Shown here piece by piece: positions 7,162-16,379 of a stretch of 64,000 bases of DNA. A model generated the notes under the pieces. It searched no databases, had not been told where the DNA came from, and was given only the letters and a program-made list of their open reading frames with translations. The position numbers and the translations under genes were made by a program. Origin of the DNA: CBDCKN01 sp965219035. GTDB lineage: Bacteria > Gemmatimonadota > Gemmatimonadetes > Longimicrobiales > Gaopeijiaceae. Where the stretch lies: positions 1,116,001-1,180,000 of the forward strand of contig CBDCMR010000003.1 of assembly GCA_965219035.1 (NCBI GenBank). Direction: 5' to 3'. Numbering within the stretch: position 1 is the first letter of the stretch; each line of letters opens with the position of its first letter.

Positions 7162-7838
7162 TCAATGATCCCTTTTTCTCGGAGGCTCTCGTCGATCTGG
7201 GCCTTGAAGACCTCGCCCCCCTGAATCGCCTCGACACGCGCGTCCTCTCTGGCCTTGAGCGCGTCGACGAGCTCCGCAACCTGTTCCGCGGCCTCCCGGG
7301 GCACCACGACCACTCCGTCCTCATCGCCCAAGACGATGTCCCCGGGCATCACAGCGGTGCCCCCGCAGGCGATGGGGACGTTGATCTCCCCGGGGCCGTC
7401 TTTGTCGCATCCTCCTGGGCTCACGCACCGGCTGAACGCCGGGAACGACAGGGCGGCGATCTCGGAAACGTCACGGATGGCCCCGTCCACAACGATGGCG
7501 CCGAGACGGGCTGCCACGGCGGAGTTGCACATGAGCTCGCCGAAGACGGCGCTCGTGGTGTTGCCGTTGGTCGTGACCACGACCACGTCACCGGGCTCGG
7601 CGACCTCGAGGGCCTTGTGCACCATGAGGTTGTCCCCCGGCCGGCAGCTCACGGTGATAGCAACGCCGCACGCCGGCATGCCCGACCGGCTCGTGATTCC
7701 CGAATCCATGAAGTGGAAGCGTCCCATGGCGTCGGCGGCATTGGAGCTCGGAACTCCTCGAAAGCGGGCCACCAGCTCGGGGCCCGGTCGGGGGAGGCCC
7801 GTCACGATGCGAAAGCCCAGGCGTCCGGTCTGCTTCAT
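7158..7838 (-). CDS. RraA / 4-carboxy-4-hydroxy-2-oxoadipate aldolase family protein
   Basis: At 226 residues this is full length for the family. Conserved parts are PSSNAADAMGR near residue 30, the glycine-rich active-site loop PGDVVVVTTNGNTTSAVFGE near 80-100, and GAIVVDGAIRDVSEI near 115-130, in which the R-D pair binds pyruvate and metal. INVPIACGGTAVMPGDIVLG then GDEDGVVVVPRE completes the fold. Members cleave 4-hydroxy-4-methyl-2-oxoglutarate-type compounds or decarboxylate oxaloacetate, or act as the RNase E inhibitor RraA. The catalytic residues favour an aldolase-type enzyme. The partner aminotransferase downstream is broken, so the pathway may be lost. Confidence 0.85.
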   Translation of the reverse strand: MKQTGRLGFRIVTGLPRPGPELVARFRGVPSSNAADAMGRFHFMDSGITSRSGMPACGVAITVSCRPGDNLMVHKALEVAEPGDVVVVTTNGNTTSAVFGELMCNSAVAARLGAIVVDGAIRDVSEIAALSFPAFSRCVSPGGCDKDGPGEINVPIACGGTAVMPGDIVLGDEDGVVVVPREAAEQVAELVDALKAREDARVEAIQGGEVFKAQIDESLREKGIIE

Positions 7839-8088
7839 CCACTCGCTCGCTTGATCACGGTTCTGGTGCCCGGTCGACTCCTGCCGTCGTGTCTACTCCT
7901 GACGGCGGGTCCGATCCTGAACGGGGCGAATCCGATCCTGATCGTGGGCGCGGACCCTGACAGCTACGATGCCGCCGTCTCGGGACCGGGGCAACCGGGT
8001 GCGAGACGACGCGTCGAGGAAGCCCTGCCGCGTCCGCTGCGGAAGTGACCGCCAGGGCGAGATAGATCCCCTCGACGCGACCGAGGGC

Positions 8089-9414
8089 CTACGTCTCGGC
8101 AGGGTCGACTCTGGCTCCCCGCAGCACTTCCAGACAGCTCCGCATCAGATAGAGCACTCCGGCCAGCCGGCCTCCCAGGAAGGCGATGATGGCCGCCGTG
8201 ACGCCCACGAAGTCCAGTCCCCAGCCGAAGGTCACGAAGAGGATGGCTACCCCCATGACCTCAATGGACGTGGCCACCGTGATGGGATGGGTCCTGCGTT
8301 CCTGCATGAGAACCGCTCTCTGGAGCGAGAGCAGAACCGACAGTGCGGGAAGGGGCACCAGGATACGGGCCGGGCCAAGGGCGAAGGCGGTCAACTCGGG
8401 GGTCAGTCCTGAGATGGTCGCGAACCACACGGAGGCGAGGGGCGTGAAGGTCACCAGGCCGAGGGCGGCAGACGTCGCGAGCGCGAGCCAGAGGGCGAAC
8501 CGCGCCAGCTCGGGGAAGTGCTCGTGCCGCTTCCCCATGAGAGCCAGGGCGGCCTCCTGGAAGCTCAAGCCCAAAGATCGGAAGAGAAACGAGAGGGCGT
8601 GCACGACCGGGAAGACGGCCAGTGATTCGAGGGGTGACAGGGCGCGACCCATGAAGAAGGTGAGCAGCGGCTGCACCGTGAGTCCGATGACCGAGGTCAG
8701 GGCCAGTGGGTAGTAAAACCGGGCGATGCCCCGGTAGCCCAGTACCTCGCCCGCCTCGGGGTTCGCAGTGTCGTGGGCGAAGAGCTCACGGATGGCGGTG
8801 ACGGCCATGAGTCGTGCGGCCACGGCCTCCACGCAGACACCCGCGGTCAACGCGGCCGCTCCGACCCACGCACCCGGAAGCGAGAAGCTCCAGTACAGCG
8901 TGAGGGCGGTGGCCGCCATGGTCGAGATCCGCACCACGGTTCCCAGGGCCACGAGGCGCGTGCGCCCCGAACGGATCAGTAGGCCCTGCACGAACCGTCG
9001 ATACCCGATGGCTCCCGCCCACGGCAGGAAGATCCAGAGGGCTCCGTAGGTCAGATCGGCCACTTCGTCCGGCAGACCGATGACGGTGCTCATCAACCAG
9101 CCGTAGACCGGCGGAACCAACACGAGCAGAAGGAGGCCGGTGGACAGCACGCTCAGCCCGTGCGTGAAGTTCCTGAGCTTGCGATACGTCTCCGCATCCT
9201 CCGCGAGGGCCGTCGACGCGCTCATTAGCATGATGACCGGCGCCTCGATGAGGATCGCGAACGCGAAGGCCACGCCGTAGGCCGCCAGGTTGAACTTGGG
9301 GTCGGCCAGACGGGCGATCACCGCGGCTACGAACGGCCCCTCCGACGCCATCATGAGCCACGTGGCCGCCAGGGGCGTCCAGAAGAGGAAGATGGAGGAG
9401 CTGGAGCGTCTCAA
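8089..9414 (-). CDS. Polytopic membrane protein, MATE/ANKH-like
   Basis: The chain of about 441 residues has around 12 hydrophobic helices. Two-fold character is visible, with acidic residues early (ASEGPFVAAVIARL) and a central loop near 195-225. The opening FWTPLAATWLMMASEGPFVA and the stretch LAAYGVAFAFAILIEAPVIM resemble the MATE/flippase-like exporter superfamily that includes ANKH homologues. The substrate cannot be read from the sequence. Translation as drawn starts at a TTG; another start further in would cut the first helix. It stands alone, with 250 bases of non-coding DNA after it and a 500-base gap before it. Confidence 0.55.
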   Translation of the reverse strand: MRRSSSSIFLFWTPLAATWLMMASEGPFVAAVIARLADPKFNLAAYGVAFAFAILIEAPVIMLMSASTALAEDAETYRKLRNFTHGLSVLSTGLLLLVLVPPVYGWLMSTVIGLPDEVADLTYGALWIFLPWAGAIGYRRFVQGLLIRSGRTRLVALGTVVRISTMAATALTLYWSFSLPGAWVGAAALTAGVCVEAVAARLMAVTAIRELFAHDTANPEAGEVLGYRGIARFYYPLALTSVIGLTVQPLLTFFMGRALSPLESLAVFPVVHALSFLFRSLGLSFQEAALALMGKRHEHFPELARFALWLALATSAALGLVTFTPLASVWFATISGLTPELTAFALGPARILVPLPALSVLLSLQRAVLMQERRTHPITVATSIEVMGVAILFVTFGWGLDFVGVTAAIIAFLGGRLAGVLYLMRSCLEVLRGARVDPAET

Positions 9415-9597
9415 GGGTGGGCCGTCGATGTGTGAGTGGGTCCGCAGGGGAAAAGAGCTCGTTCGATGTGGCCGCGGGACGCCGGAAACAGGGAAGATAA
9501 CGGAGATCGGCCGGCGGGTTGCTGCCGTCTCGCCCCTCGTGAAGAGCAGCCGCAGCGTCTGAAGCTTGCCCTACCTACTAGCCCTCCGCGTTTGACT

Positions 9598-9732
9598 GCC
9601 TCGGCTCCCTTGGTGCTGGCGTGCTCGAACTCCTCGTGCGCGATCCTCCACGACCGTGACAACGACGGAGATCTGGACGTCGGCGGCATCGACGAGGTGG
9701 ACGATCTCCTGATCCTCTTCGAGAACCGATGA
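9598..9732 (+). pseudogene. C-terminal fragment of an Asp-rich, calcium-binding-type secreted protein
   Basis: The frame ends RDNDGDLDVGGIDEVDDLLI then LFENR. The D-N-D-G-D-L-D pattern is that of VCBS/FG-GAP or thrombospondin-type calcium loops at the end of large secreted proteins. No matching upstream domain exists here, so this appears to be the tail of a deleted gene. The parent family cannot be fixed from 40 residues. Confidence 0.35.
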
Positions 9733-9821
9733 CCAGGAGGCGCCTATGGCAAGGTAGCCGCAGTCACGGGCTGCCCACACCACGGCGGACGAGCAAACCC
9801 ATCCGGATCCACGCTGGTCCG

Positions 9822-9840
9822 TTCGGCAACTGAACACTAG
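9822..9840 (+). repeat. Isolated MITE right end
   Basis: The 19 bases TTCGGCAACTGAACACTAG match the right end of the 55763-55930 element at 18 of 19 positions, including the terminal CTAG. The rest of the element is not recognisable, so this is a remnant or a solo end. Confidence 0.6.
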
Positions 9841-9913
9841 GCGGGAGCCTTCTGTGCGGCCGGTGGCTTGATGCGGAGCCTGTCAACGCCAGTGAGACAC
9901 TCTTGGGAATTAA

Positions 9914-10921
9914 TTAGAGAGCAATCTCCTGTGTCGTGAGGGAGGGGGTTGGAGGATTGATCCAGACGGCCTCCGGGAGCGGTTTGGGCTTCGGCTCACC
10001 GGAGACGAAGCGGTCGGGATGAGCGGCCCAGGCCTCGCGTAGCACGGCCTCCCTGCCGGCGATGACCTGATCGGCGTGACCGAAGTGGACCTGTTCGGGG
10101 GTCAGCATCGAGATGCCGCCATGGCGGTGCTCGGCATTGTACCAGCGGAAGAACGAGCGACAGAACATTTTGGCCTGGCCCTGATCCTCGAACCGTCCAG
10201 GAAACGAGGGATGGTACTTCAAGGTCTTGAACTGGGCCTCGGAGAACGGATTGTCATCCGACACCTGAGGTCGGCTCAGCGAGCGGGTCACCCCGAGATC
10301 GGCGAGGAGCTGAGCCGTGCATTGGCTCGTCATCGGAGCTCCTCGATCCGAGTGCAAGGTCAGGACCTGGGGCTGGACGCCATGCTTCAGGCAACTCTGC
10401 TGGATCAGGCGCCCGGCCAAGGCCGAGCTCTCCCGATCCGCCACCATCCATCCCACGATGTAGCGGCTGAAGATGTCCATGATGACGTAGAGGTAGAAGT
10501 AGCTCCACTTCCTCGGCCCCAGCAGCCGTGTGATATCCCAGGACCAGACCTGGCCCGGGCCCGTCGCCATCAACTCGGGTTTCTGGTATTCGGGATGACT
10601 CCGCTGCGCTCGGCGCTCTCGAACTGGCACTTGGGAGGCCAGAACGCGATACATCGTACGTTCGCTGCACAGGTAGACGTCTTCGTCGAGCAGGGTCGCC
10701 ACAACCTCGGCCGGGGACCGGTCCACGAATCGCTCCGAACACAGCGTGTCGAAGACCTTGTCTCGTTCCTTCTCGCTCAAGGCCCGGGCTGGGGTCGGGC
10801 GGGGCTGCTGATGCCCGGTCGATGGCCTCCGACGACGATAGAACGTGGCTCGGGCGACCCTGAGCGCATCGCACGCGGGCTTTACCCCTACGTACGTGGC
10901 CAGCGCCTCGGCCGCCTTCAC
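9914..10921 (-). CDS. IS3-family transposase OrfB (DDE integrase)
   Basis: This 335-residue catalytic subunit starts at a GTG that overlaps the TGA of OrfA (GTGA). The N-terminal part (CDALRVARATFYRRRR) is the HTH_21-like region. The rve integrase core shows the catalytic triad: Asp in WSWDIT, Asp in LTLHSDRGAPMT, and Glu in NPFSEAQFKTLKYHP. The chain ends with the usual YNAEHRHGGISMLTPEQVH block. All key residues are present and no stop interrupts the frame, so the element could be active. Confidence 0.9.
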   Translation of the reverse strand: MKAAEALATYVGVKPACDALRVARATFYRRRRPSTGHQQPRPTPARALSEKERDKVFDTLCSERFVDRSPAEVVATLLDEDVYLCSERTMYRVLASQVPVRERRAQRSHPEYQKPELMATGPGQVWSWDITRLLGPRKWSYFYLYVIMDIFSRYIVGWMVADRESSALAGRLIQQSCLKHGVQPQVLTLHSDRGAPMTSQCTAQLLADLGVTRSLSRPQVSDDNPFSEAQFKTLKYHPSFPGRFEDQGQAKMFCRSFFRWYNAEHRHGGISMLTPEQVHFGHADQVIAGREAVLREAWAAHPDRFVSGEPKPKPLPEAVWINPPTPSLTTQEIAL

Positions 10922-11349
10922 GAGTTCGTCCCGTCCTCGAGGCTCAATCCCAGCAGCCCTGCAACTTTTCCCTGGACGTCGATGATCAGGCGCGCCTTCT
11001 CGAGTTCCTTCTCCAGGCGAGTGTTCTCGCGCTCCAGCTTGCGCACTTTCCCCTCCAGCGGATTCCGTTCGCTCGGCTTTCGACCTCGTCTCTTCGACAG
11101 CACTCTCAGCGACCCACTCCGCACCGCCTTGCGCCATGTCGTCAGGTGCGACGAGTACAAGCCCTCGCGTCGCAGGAGTCGCCCTACCTCTCCCGGCTCC
11201 GTGCACCGGTCCGCTTCTTCGACGACCCGCAGCTTGTACGACGGACTAAACCGTCGGCGCGTCGGCTTATCTACCACCTCCGCGTCCGGAGCAGCTGCCG
11301 CGCTTCGCTTACCCTCCCAGGTTAGTGGGGCGATTCCATTCTCTTCCAT
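10918..11349 (-). CDS. IS3-family transposase OrfA
   Basis: This HTH subunit has RRRFSPSYKLRVVEEADRC as the first helix pair, LLRREGLYSSHLTTWRKAV as the recognition unit, and then the basic heptad region KVRKLERENTRLEKELEKAR, a leucine zipper for OrfA-OrfB contact. The start is taken at the second in-frame ATG, just after a GAGAGAGA site; an ATG at 11370 is possible. The stop overlaps the OrfB GTG, so OrfB may be made by coupled re-initiation rather than by the -1 frameshift usual in this family. No A6G-type slippery run is present. Confidence 0.85.
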   Translation of the reverse strand: MEENGIAPLTWEGKRSAAAAPDAEVVDKPTRRRFSPSYKLRVVEEADRCTEPGEVGRLLRREGLYSSHLTTWRKAVRSGSLRVLSKRRGRKPSERNPLEGKVRKLERENTRLEKELEKARLIIDVQGKVAGLLGLSLEDGTNS

Positions 11350-11421
11350 TCTCTCTCGGTGTCCCAGCATCCTCGGTTTCTCTGCCTTCGCCCTACTCTA
11401 ATTCTTTACTCGTTCCGTGTC

Positions 11422-12723
11422 TCACCTAAGTTGGCAGAGAGGGATGCGGACGCTCAGCCCCACCACCAGGAACGTGATGACGGCGGACAGTACAAAAACG
11501 CTGGACCCCAGGACTCCGTACAGCAGACTGCCTACCAGGAGCCCTGCGATGCTGGTAACGGCTCCGCTGCTGCTGGCGAAACCTTGGACGGCACCCTGGA
11601 CCTCCTGGTCCGTCGACACGGAGATGATCGCCATGAGAGAGGGCCACATCACACCGTTGCCCAGGGCGAGCAAAGCCGTACCGACGTAGGCGTGGGGCTT
11701 CCCGTCCATGGTGAAGAGAAGGAAGCTGACCGCCAGCACGAGACTCCCGGCGATGACCAGCGTCCGCTCTGTCCAGATCTTCGAGACCCGCCTCAGGACC
11801 GGGCCTTGGACGACGACCATCATAAAGCCCATGGTAGAGAAGAAGATGCCGATCTCGGTGAGGGACCACCGGAGCCGGGTCGCGGCATGCACCGGGAACG
11901 CGATGTAGAAGAGGTTGAAGGCGAGGAAGACCAAGAAGTACAGGGTGAGCAGCAAAGGAATGCTTGGGAGAGACAGGATCTCCCCCATCGAGAGCTCCGG
12001 CGGCCCCTCGAGCCGGTAGCACTCCTTCTGCTCCTGGCCGAGGACCTTCCAGACACTCGTGTGCTCGGGGTCGCTGGTGAGGATACAGCGGGTGGACTCG
12101 GGCAGCTTGAAGCCGATGATGAGGCTGGCGATGACCGATATGAGTAACGCCGCGACGACCGCAGGGACCTCCCCCCACGCCGTCGCCCCCAAGGCTCCGG
12201 CGATGGCCGGACCCAGAATGAACCCGAGGTTACCCGAGACGGCCATCTTCCCGAAGTTCGCGCTCCGCTCGCTCTCCTGTGTGATGTCCGCCAGATAGGC
12301 GTTGGCCACGGACACGTTCCCCCCGGTGATTCCGTCCAAGGCACGGGCGAAGAAGAGGACCATCAGCGGGATGGTCACGGTGAAGGCACCCGTCATCCGC
12401 GAGTCGACCTCCACCAACGGCGTCACCGGCAGGGCCAGGGCACCGAGGAAGATGGCCCAAGAGCTGAGGGTGCCGAGCTGGCTTGCGAGGAGGATGCGCC
12501 TTCGACCGTACCGGTCCGACAGGCGGCCCAGGATGGGCGCACCGATGAGCTGAAAGAACGAGTAGGTGGCGCCCATGATCCCGTAGATCAGGGCATTGCC
12601 GCCCAGCCTCGTGACCAGGAACACCAGGAAGGGTAGGACGATGCTGAACCCCAGCGTCCCCACGAAGTTGACCGAGAGGATGGGGTAGATCGAGATCGGT
12701 CTGGGCTGAACGTCGGTCGCCAT
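11422..12723 (-). CDS. MFS transporter (drug/H+ antiporter type)
   Basis: The 433 residues have about 12 membrane helices. Motif A is present in the loop after helix 2 (GRLSDRYGRRRILLASQLGT), and the helix-5 antiporter motif region reads NLGFILGPAIAGALGA. Together these place it with TetA-like exporters of the DHA1 type. A longer cytosolic loop (residues about 200-245, with CILTSDPEHTSVWK) separates the two halves. The stop TGA at 11422-11424 belongs to the terminal repeat of the IS3 element, so the native C-terminus may be altered by a few residues. The substrate is unknown. Confidence 0.8.
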   Translation of the reverse strand: MATDVQPRPISIYPILSVNFVGTLGFSIVLPFLVFLVTRLGGNALIYGIMGATYSFFQLIGAPILGRLSDRYGRRRILLASQLGTLSSWAIFLGALALPVTPLVEVDSRMTGAFTVTIPLMVLFFARALDGITGGNVSVANAYLADITQESERSANFGKMAVSGNLGFILGPAIAGALGATAWGEVPAVVAALLISVIASLIIGFKLPESTRCILTSDPEHTSVWKVLGQEQKECYRLEGPPELSMGEILSLPSIPLLLTLYFLVFLAFNLFYIAFPVHAATRLRWSLTEIGIFFSTMGFMMVVVQGPVLRRVSKIWTERTLVIAGSLVLAVSFLLFTMDGKPHAYVGTALLALGNGVMWPSLMAIISVSTDQEVQGAVQGFASSSGAVTSIAGLLVGSLLYGVLGSSVFVLSAVITFLVVGLSVRIPLCQLR

Positions 12724-12767
12724 CTGCCCAGTATACGGCGCGACCCGAGATCCGGCGCGAGGATGCC

Positions 12768-13232
12768 GTGTTCGACGAGGTAGAGGTGCGCTTCGCTCTG
12801 GAGGTGCACCCCACGGAGATCGCCTTCGACATCGTCACCGCGGAGCGGGCACTGCAGGCTGTGGGGTACCGCGAGGCCTTCGGGTTCAACTACGACCCCT
12901 CGCACCTCGCCTACCAAGGGGTGGACTGCGTCGCGTTCATCGACCGTTTCGAGTCCCGCATCTTCCACGCCCACATGAAGGATGTCTGGTGGTCCTCGAC
13001 CCCCACGCCGGCGGGCGTGTTCGGCGGCCATCTGCCGTTCGGCCACAAGGATCGCTCTTGGGATTTCCGCTCTCTGGGTCGCGGTCGCGTACCCTTCGAG
13101 GAGGTCATCCGCGCGCTCAACCGCGTGGGGTACCGGGGCCCTCTCTCCGTGGAGTGGGAGGACGCGGGCATGGAACGGGAGCACGGTGCCGCCGAGGCGT
13201 GTCGCTACGTGCGAGATCTGGATTTTCCGTAG
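12768..13232 (+). pseudogene. C-terminal half of a xylose-isomerase-like TIM-barrel sugar phosphate isomerase/epimerase
   Basis: The 154 residues hold the second half of the barrel: FALEVHPTEIAFDIVTAERA (metal Glu in LEVHP), FNYDPSHLAYQGVD (metal Asp/His), IFHAHMKDVW (His) and VEWED (Glu). These are the usual metal ligands of the AP-endonuclease-2 superfamily. About half of a normal 300-340 residue enzyme is missing at the N-terminus, and the frame runs straight into the MFS upstream region, with only a GTG to start from. It is either a remnant or a very short protein with no complete barrel; remnant is far likelier. Confidence 0.75.
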
Positions 13233-13290
13233 TCGGTGACGGCCTTCGACGCGGCCTTCCAGCAGGAGAAGTAGGCGCGTCGGAAACCGG

Positions 13291-15654
13291 CTAAAGTCCC
13301 AGAGTCAGCGTCTGGGAGTACTTGAGTAGGATTGTTCGACGGTCGCTCAGAGGGCGAGCCGGCTTGAAGGAGAACCGGTCTGTAACCACGCCTTCGTTCC
13401 AGACGAGGTACAGATCGGTGCCTTCTCTCGGGTTGTAGCGCAACCTGAGGTTGACCGTCACCGAGTTGGCGGCGCTGTTGTATTGGAGCAGGGCGGCGCC
13501 GCTGAGCCGGGTGTCCAGCCGTGCCTCGCTTCGCAGCCGCACGATGTGGGCGGTGAAGCCCTGATCCCGGGCGTCGAAGCGGACATCTTCGATCCGGTAC
13601 GTTCCCTGGACCTCGAAGTGTTTCGAAGGCGTCCATGTGGTCACCAGTGACGCCGATGCACGTCGCCCGTCGTAGAAGCTCCCGACCTCCGCCGTCGCGT
13701 TCACCCGGAGGAGGGAGCTGGACGACTGGCGGAACTCCACCCGGCCGGCTGCGAAGTCGTACTCGCCTTCGAGCACCTGGGTGTCTTCCGGAAGCTCGAA
13801 CCCGCGGTCGAGATCCTCGTGGGTGACACGAACGCTGGCAGTGACACGGTTTCCCGACTTCCATCGGACGACCCACTGTGGGAAGAGCTCAGCCGTCTCG
13901 ATGGATCCGTCCTCCGATCGCCGGTATGCTGTGCTCTCCACCGTCAGGCCGGAATGTAGAACGCTCGATTCCACACCCGGCCGCCATCCATAACCGATCC
14001 TGGCGACTCCCTTGGCGTAGTTGCGACGGAACATGAAGCCGAGGCCGGGCTCGAACGTTTCGCCGGCCCTGGTCAGGTCCAGCTCGTACGTGAGGCCGTC
14101 GATGCCGCGGCGGTGCCAGAAGAGGCGGGCCAGGCCGCGGTCCAGGAATCCGTCTGCTCCCCCTTCGTTGGGGTCGAAGCTCTGGGCCCAGTTCAGGGTG
14201 ACATAGTCCTGCCCGAACACCCGCACGAGCGCGTCCAAGCCATACACCACGTTCCGGCTCGTCTGGTTTCCCAGGCGCGTCGTCAGGATCCCTCCCAAGT
14301 AGGAGTTCCGGTTCAGCACCCGGCGGCGCATCCGGAAGACGCCCAGGTTCTCTGAGGACTCACCTGGCTCGGCGGCGGCGGTCTCCAGGGCCACGGCCCC
14401 CACGTCCCAGTCCCCGACTCGCCCGACGATGCGCCCACCCCCGTAAATTCTCACCTGCTCTCCATCCACCAGCCCCACCCTCCTCGAGTGGAAGAGGCGC
14501 TCCACTCCGCCCAGGGAGTAGTCGAAGACGTTGCTCCGCTCCTGGAAGAAGGCCCGCTTCTCGGGGAAGAAGAGAGAAAACCGGGTGAGGTTGACCTGCT
14601 GATCGTCCGCCTCGACCTGGGCGAAGTCCGTGTTCGCCGTGAAGTCGAGGGTGAGGTTGGAGGTGATGCCGTACTTCACGTCGAGTCCGGTCTCGGTCAG
14701 AGCGTCATGGTCCCGATGGTATGCCGTCTTGTGGACGTTCAGAGCGTGGCTGTGCCCGCGCCCGACGATGCCGTAGGGAGTCACGTAGAGGGGGCCCGAG
14801 CGCCGAGCGCCTTGGATCAGCACCTCACGGGCCTGCGACGCCTTGTAGGGACTGAACCCACCCCACTGGGGTGAGATGGCCGGAAAGGTGACGAGCTCGC
14901 TCTTCCGGGCGATGGACCGCACGAGCGACAGGCCCATTACGACGCCGGCCTGCGATCTCTGGAATCGAAGGCTCGAGAACGGGATCCTGATCTCCGCATA
15001 CCATCCGTGCTCGTCTTGGTGTGCTTCGGCGTCCCAGAAGGTGTTCCAGTTGAAGTTCGGTCTGACTTCGGTATCGTCGGCGAAGATGAGGTCCATCCGC
15101 AGGCCGGCGGGAGTCGTGCCGAAGAGAAGACTTGTCTCCTTGTCGTTGAAGGTGTCGAGAATCACGATGCACCAATCGCTGGCGTACCCGCTCTGGTCGC
15201 GCTCGAGCGAGAGGCTCCGGACGCCCGACGGATCGGAGTCGTATGCCCGACACGACACGTAGAGGTAGTCCCCGTCGTGTGCCACGCGGAACTCGGTGGC
15301 CTCAGTCGGCTGTAGCCCGAAGTCGGGGGTATGCATGGTGGCCGGAAGAACGGGAACTGCCTCCCAGGCGGACTCGTCCACCCGCCCGTCCATCTCGATC
15401 TCTCCGGTGAGGCGAGGGATGACGATTCTTTCGGCTAATCCCGTCGACTCCTGCCCGGCAACCTGATGCGGCAGGGTGATATGTGCGACGGCCACTGCCA
15501 GCATGAGGCACGCGATGGAAAGGGGTACCGGAGAGGTCGTCAGTCGCCACAGGCTGGCAGATCCTGGAGGGCGGCGAGTAGCGCCGGGTGCTTCGGCAGC
15601 GGTACCGGCAACTCCACCAGCCACCTGGAGCAGTGCCAACAGATGTACGAGCAT
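13291..15654 (-). CDS. CBM9-like / DUF5916 outer-membrane protein
   Basis: The 787-residue protein has an N-terminal hydrophobic segment near 45-65, probably the true signal (IACLMLAVAVAHITLPHQVA). A CBM9/DOMON-type beta sandwich (about 80-260) carries IEMDGRVDESAWEAVPVLP and DGDYLYVSCRAYDSDP. The C-terminal DUF5916 barrel (about 290-787) includes FFPEKRAFFQERSNVFDYS and IRIYGGGRIVGRVGDWDVG-type strands. Such proteins sit in the outer membrane and are thought to bind carbohydrates or organics; TonB-dependence is not shown. The start may lie downstream of the ATG at 15654. It is complete, with no neighbour in the same transcript. Confidence 0.8.
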   Translation of the reverse strand: MLVHLLALLQVAGGVAGTAAEAPGATRRPPGSASLWRLTTSPVPLSIACLMLAVAVAHITLPHQVAGQESTGLAERIVIPRLTGEIEMDGRVDESAWEAVPVLPATMHTPDFGLQPTEATEFRVAHDGDYLYVSCRAYDSDPSGVRSLSLERDQSGYASDWCIVILDTFNDKETSLLFGTTPAGLRMDLIFADDTEVRPNFNWNTFWDAEAHQDEHGWYAEIRIPFSSLRFQRSQAGVVMGLSLVRSIARKSELVTFPAISPQWGGFSPYKASQAREVLIQGARRSGPLYVTPYGIVGRGHSHALNVHKTAYHRDHDALTETGLDVKYGITSNLTLDFTANTDFAQVEADDQQVNLTRFSLFFPEKRAFFQERSNVFDYSLGGVERLFHSRRVGLVDGEQVRIYGGGRIVGRVGDWDVGAVALETAAAEPGESSENLGVFRMRRRVLNRNSYLGGILTTRLGNQTSRNVVYGLDALVRVFGQDYVTLNWAQSFDPNEGGADGFLDRGLARLFWHRRGIDGLTYELDLTRAGETFEPGLGFMFRRNYAKGVARIGYGWRPGVESSVLHSGLTVESTAYRRSEDGSIETAELFPQWVVRWKSGNRVTASVRVTHEDLDRGFELPEDTQVLEGEYDFAAGRVEFRQSSSSLLRVNATAEVGSFYDGRRASASLVTTWTPSKHFEVQGTYRIEDVRFDARDQGFTAHIVRLRSEARLDTRLSGAALLQYNSAANSVTVNLRLRYNPREGTDLYLVWNEGVVTDRFSFKPARPLSDRRTILLKYSQTLTLGL

Positions 15655-15657
15655 CAA

Positions 15658-16052
15658 TGTGCTCCCATGGGCCTACGAAGGGAGCGGGTCACCCTCCGAG
15701 AGCGTGCGTGAACGCCACAGTCGCAATCTGACACTCGAGCACGAGTCTGTCAGGGAAAACTTCGCCCGGCTCCTTGAATGCCGTCGAGGCGACCCCGCCC
15801 CTGGACCTGCGGTCCGTTGCATCCGAGACAGATAGCTGAGCTTCATGAAGAAACCGTCGTTACCATTCGTCGAAGTATTCGTCCTGGCCCGTGGCCTGCT
15901 CGTCATCTTCGGAGCCCTCGGCGTCATCGAGAGGGCGGCATCAACGCGTGTGCGTGGAACCCGGGTGCGGCAATATACGGGCGGTAGGGCGCTCAGGAGA
16001 GGGGCCGTAGGGCCTTGAGGAGGGCCGCGGTTCAGACTTCTACCAGCTCGCC
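15658..16052. other. Intergenic stretch, one small candidate ORF
   Basis: Apart from a possible 57-codon frame (15845-16018) nothing recognisable is seen: no repeat, RNA gene or terminator. Confidence 0.5.
15845..16018 (+). CDS. Possible 57-residue membrane microprotein
   Basis: An ATG opens MKKPSLPFVEVFVLARGLLV then IFGALGVIERAA, a basic start with one good membrane helix and a basic C-terminus. It could be a small membrane protein or the N-terminal stub of a larger lost gene. There is no clear ribosome site and no family match, so this is only a candidate. Confidence 0.3.
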   Translation: MKKPSLPFVEVFVLARGLLVIFGALGVIERAASTRVRGTRVRQYTGGRALRRGAVGP

Positions 16053-16379
16053 CTACTCGAGGCTGAAGAGTTGATTGGGCGCCTCACGGCTGAGAGCCAC
16101 GAGATGGTTGGCCGGCACCATCGTCCACTCGGGATCGTCGGTGAGGCGCTCCGACGAGACCACTACGGATCCGGAGCGCTCGTAGGGCCGCCGTCCCGGC
16201 GAGTCCTTGGTCGCAGGCTCGTAGAGCTCGCGCTGGATGTAGTACGGGGTCGGCGGATCGGAACCACCCTCCATGTACCTCGAAATCACGGCCTCTCGTC
16301 CGTCGGAAACAGCCACGTTCAGCTTGCTCGCGGCGCCGTTCGCATGCACCCGCACCAGCTCGAGCCGGGACGTGAGCGA
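16053..16379 (-). pseudogene. C-terminal remnant of a class II glutamine amidotransferase
   Basis: After a TAG at 16380-16382 the frame gives SLTSRLELVRVHANGAASKL, then NVAVSDGREAVISRYMEGG and ERLTDDPEWTMVPANHLVAL. This matches the end of YafJ/EgtC-type glutaminases, where V-S-S-E-x-L-T and W-x-x-V-P-x-x-H are conserved. The N-terminal Cys nucleophile and most of the 250-280-residue domain are gone. There is no proper start codon before residue 10. It is a decayed gene. Confidence 0.65.

Larger units (their letters stand above)
9415..9892. other. Intergenic stretch with decayed material
   Basis: Between the MATE-like gene and the IS3 element no complete gene is visible. It holds a short coding remnant (9598-9732) and an isolated MITE right end (9822-9840). 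Confidence 0.6.
9893..11424 (-). mobile_element. IS3-family insertion sequence
   Basis: The element is about 1.53 kb. Its ends are inverted: both begin TGAGACAC, and a shared AATTAGAG lies 19-21 bases further in, giving imperfect repeats of about 27-29 bp. It encodes OrfA (HTH) and OrfB (DDE integrase) on the minus strand. No convincing target duplication is visible (flanks CAG and CCT). The right end supplies the stop codon of the MFS gene. Confidence 0.85.

Noticed and set aside
10076..11401. A 441-codon plus-strand frame opposite the IS3 transposase genes.
   Set aside because: The DDE and HTH motifs on the minus strand are unmistakable.
9900..11424. Target-site duplication for the IS3 element.
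   Set aside because: The 3-5 bases on either side do not match.
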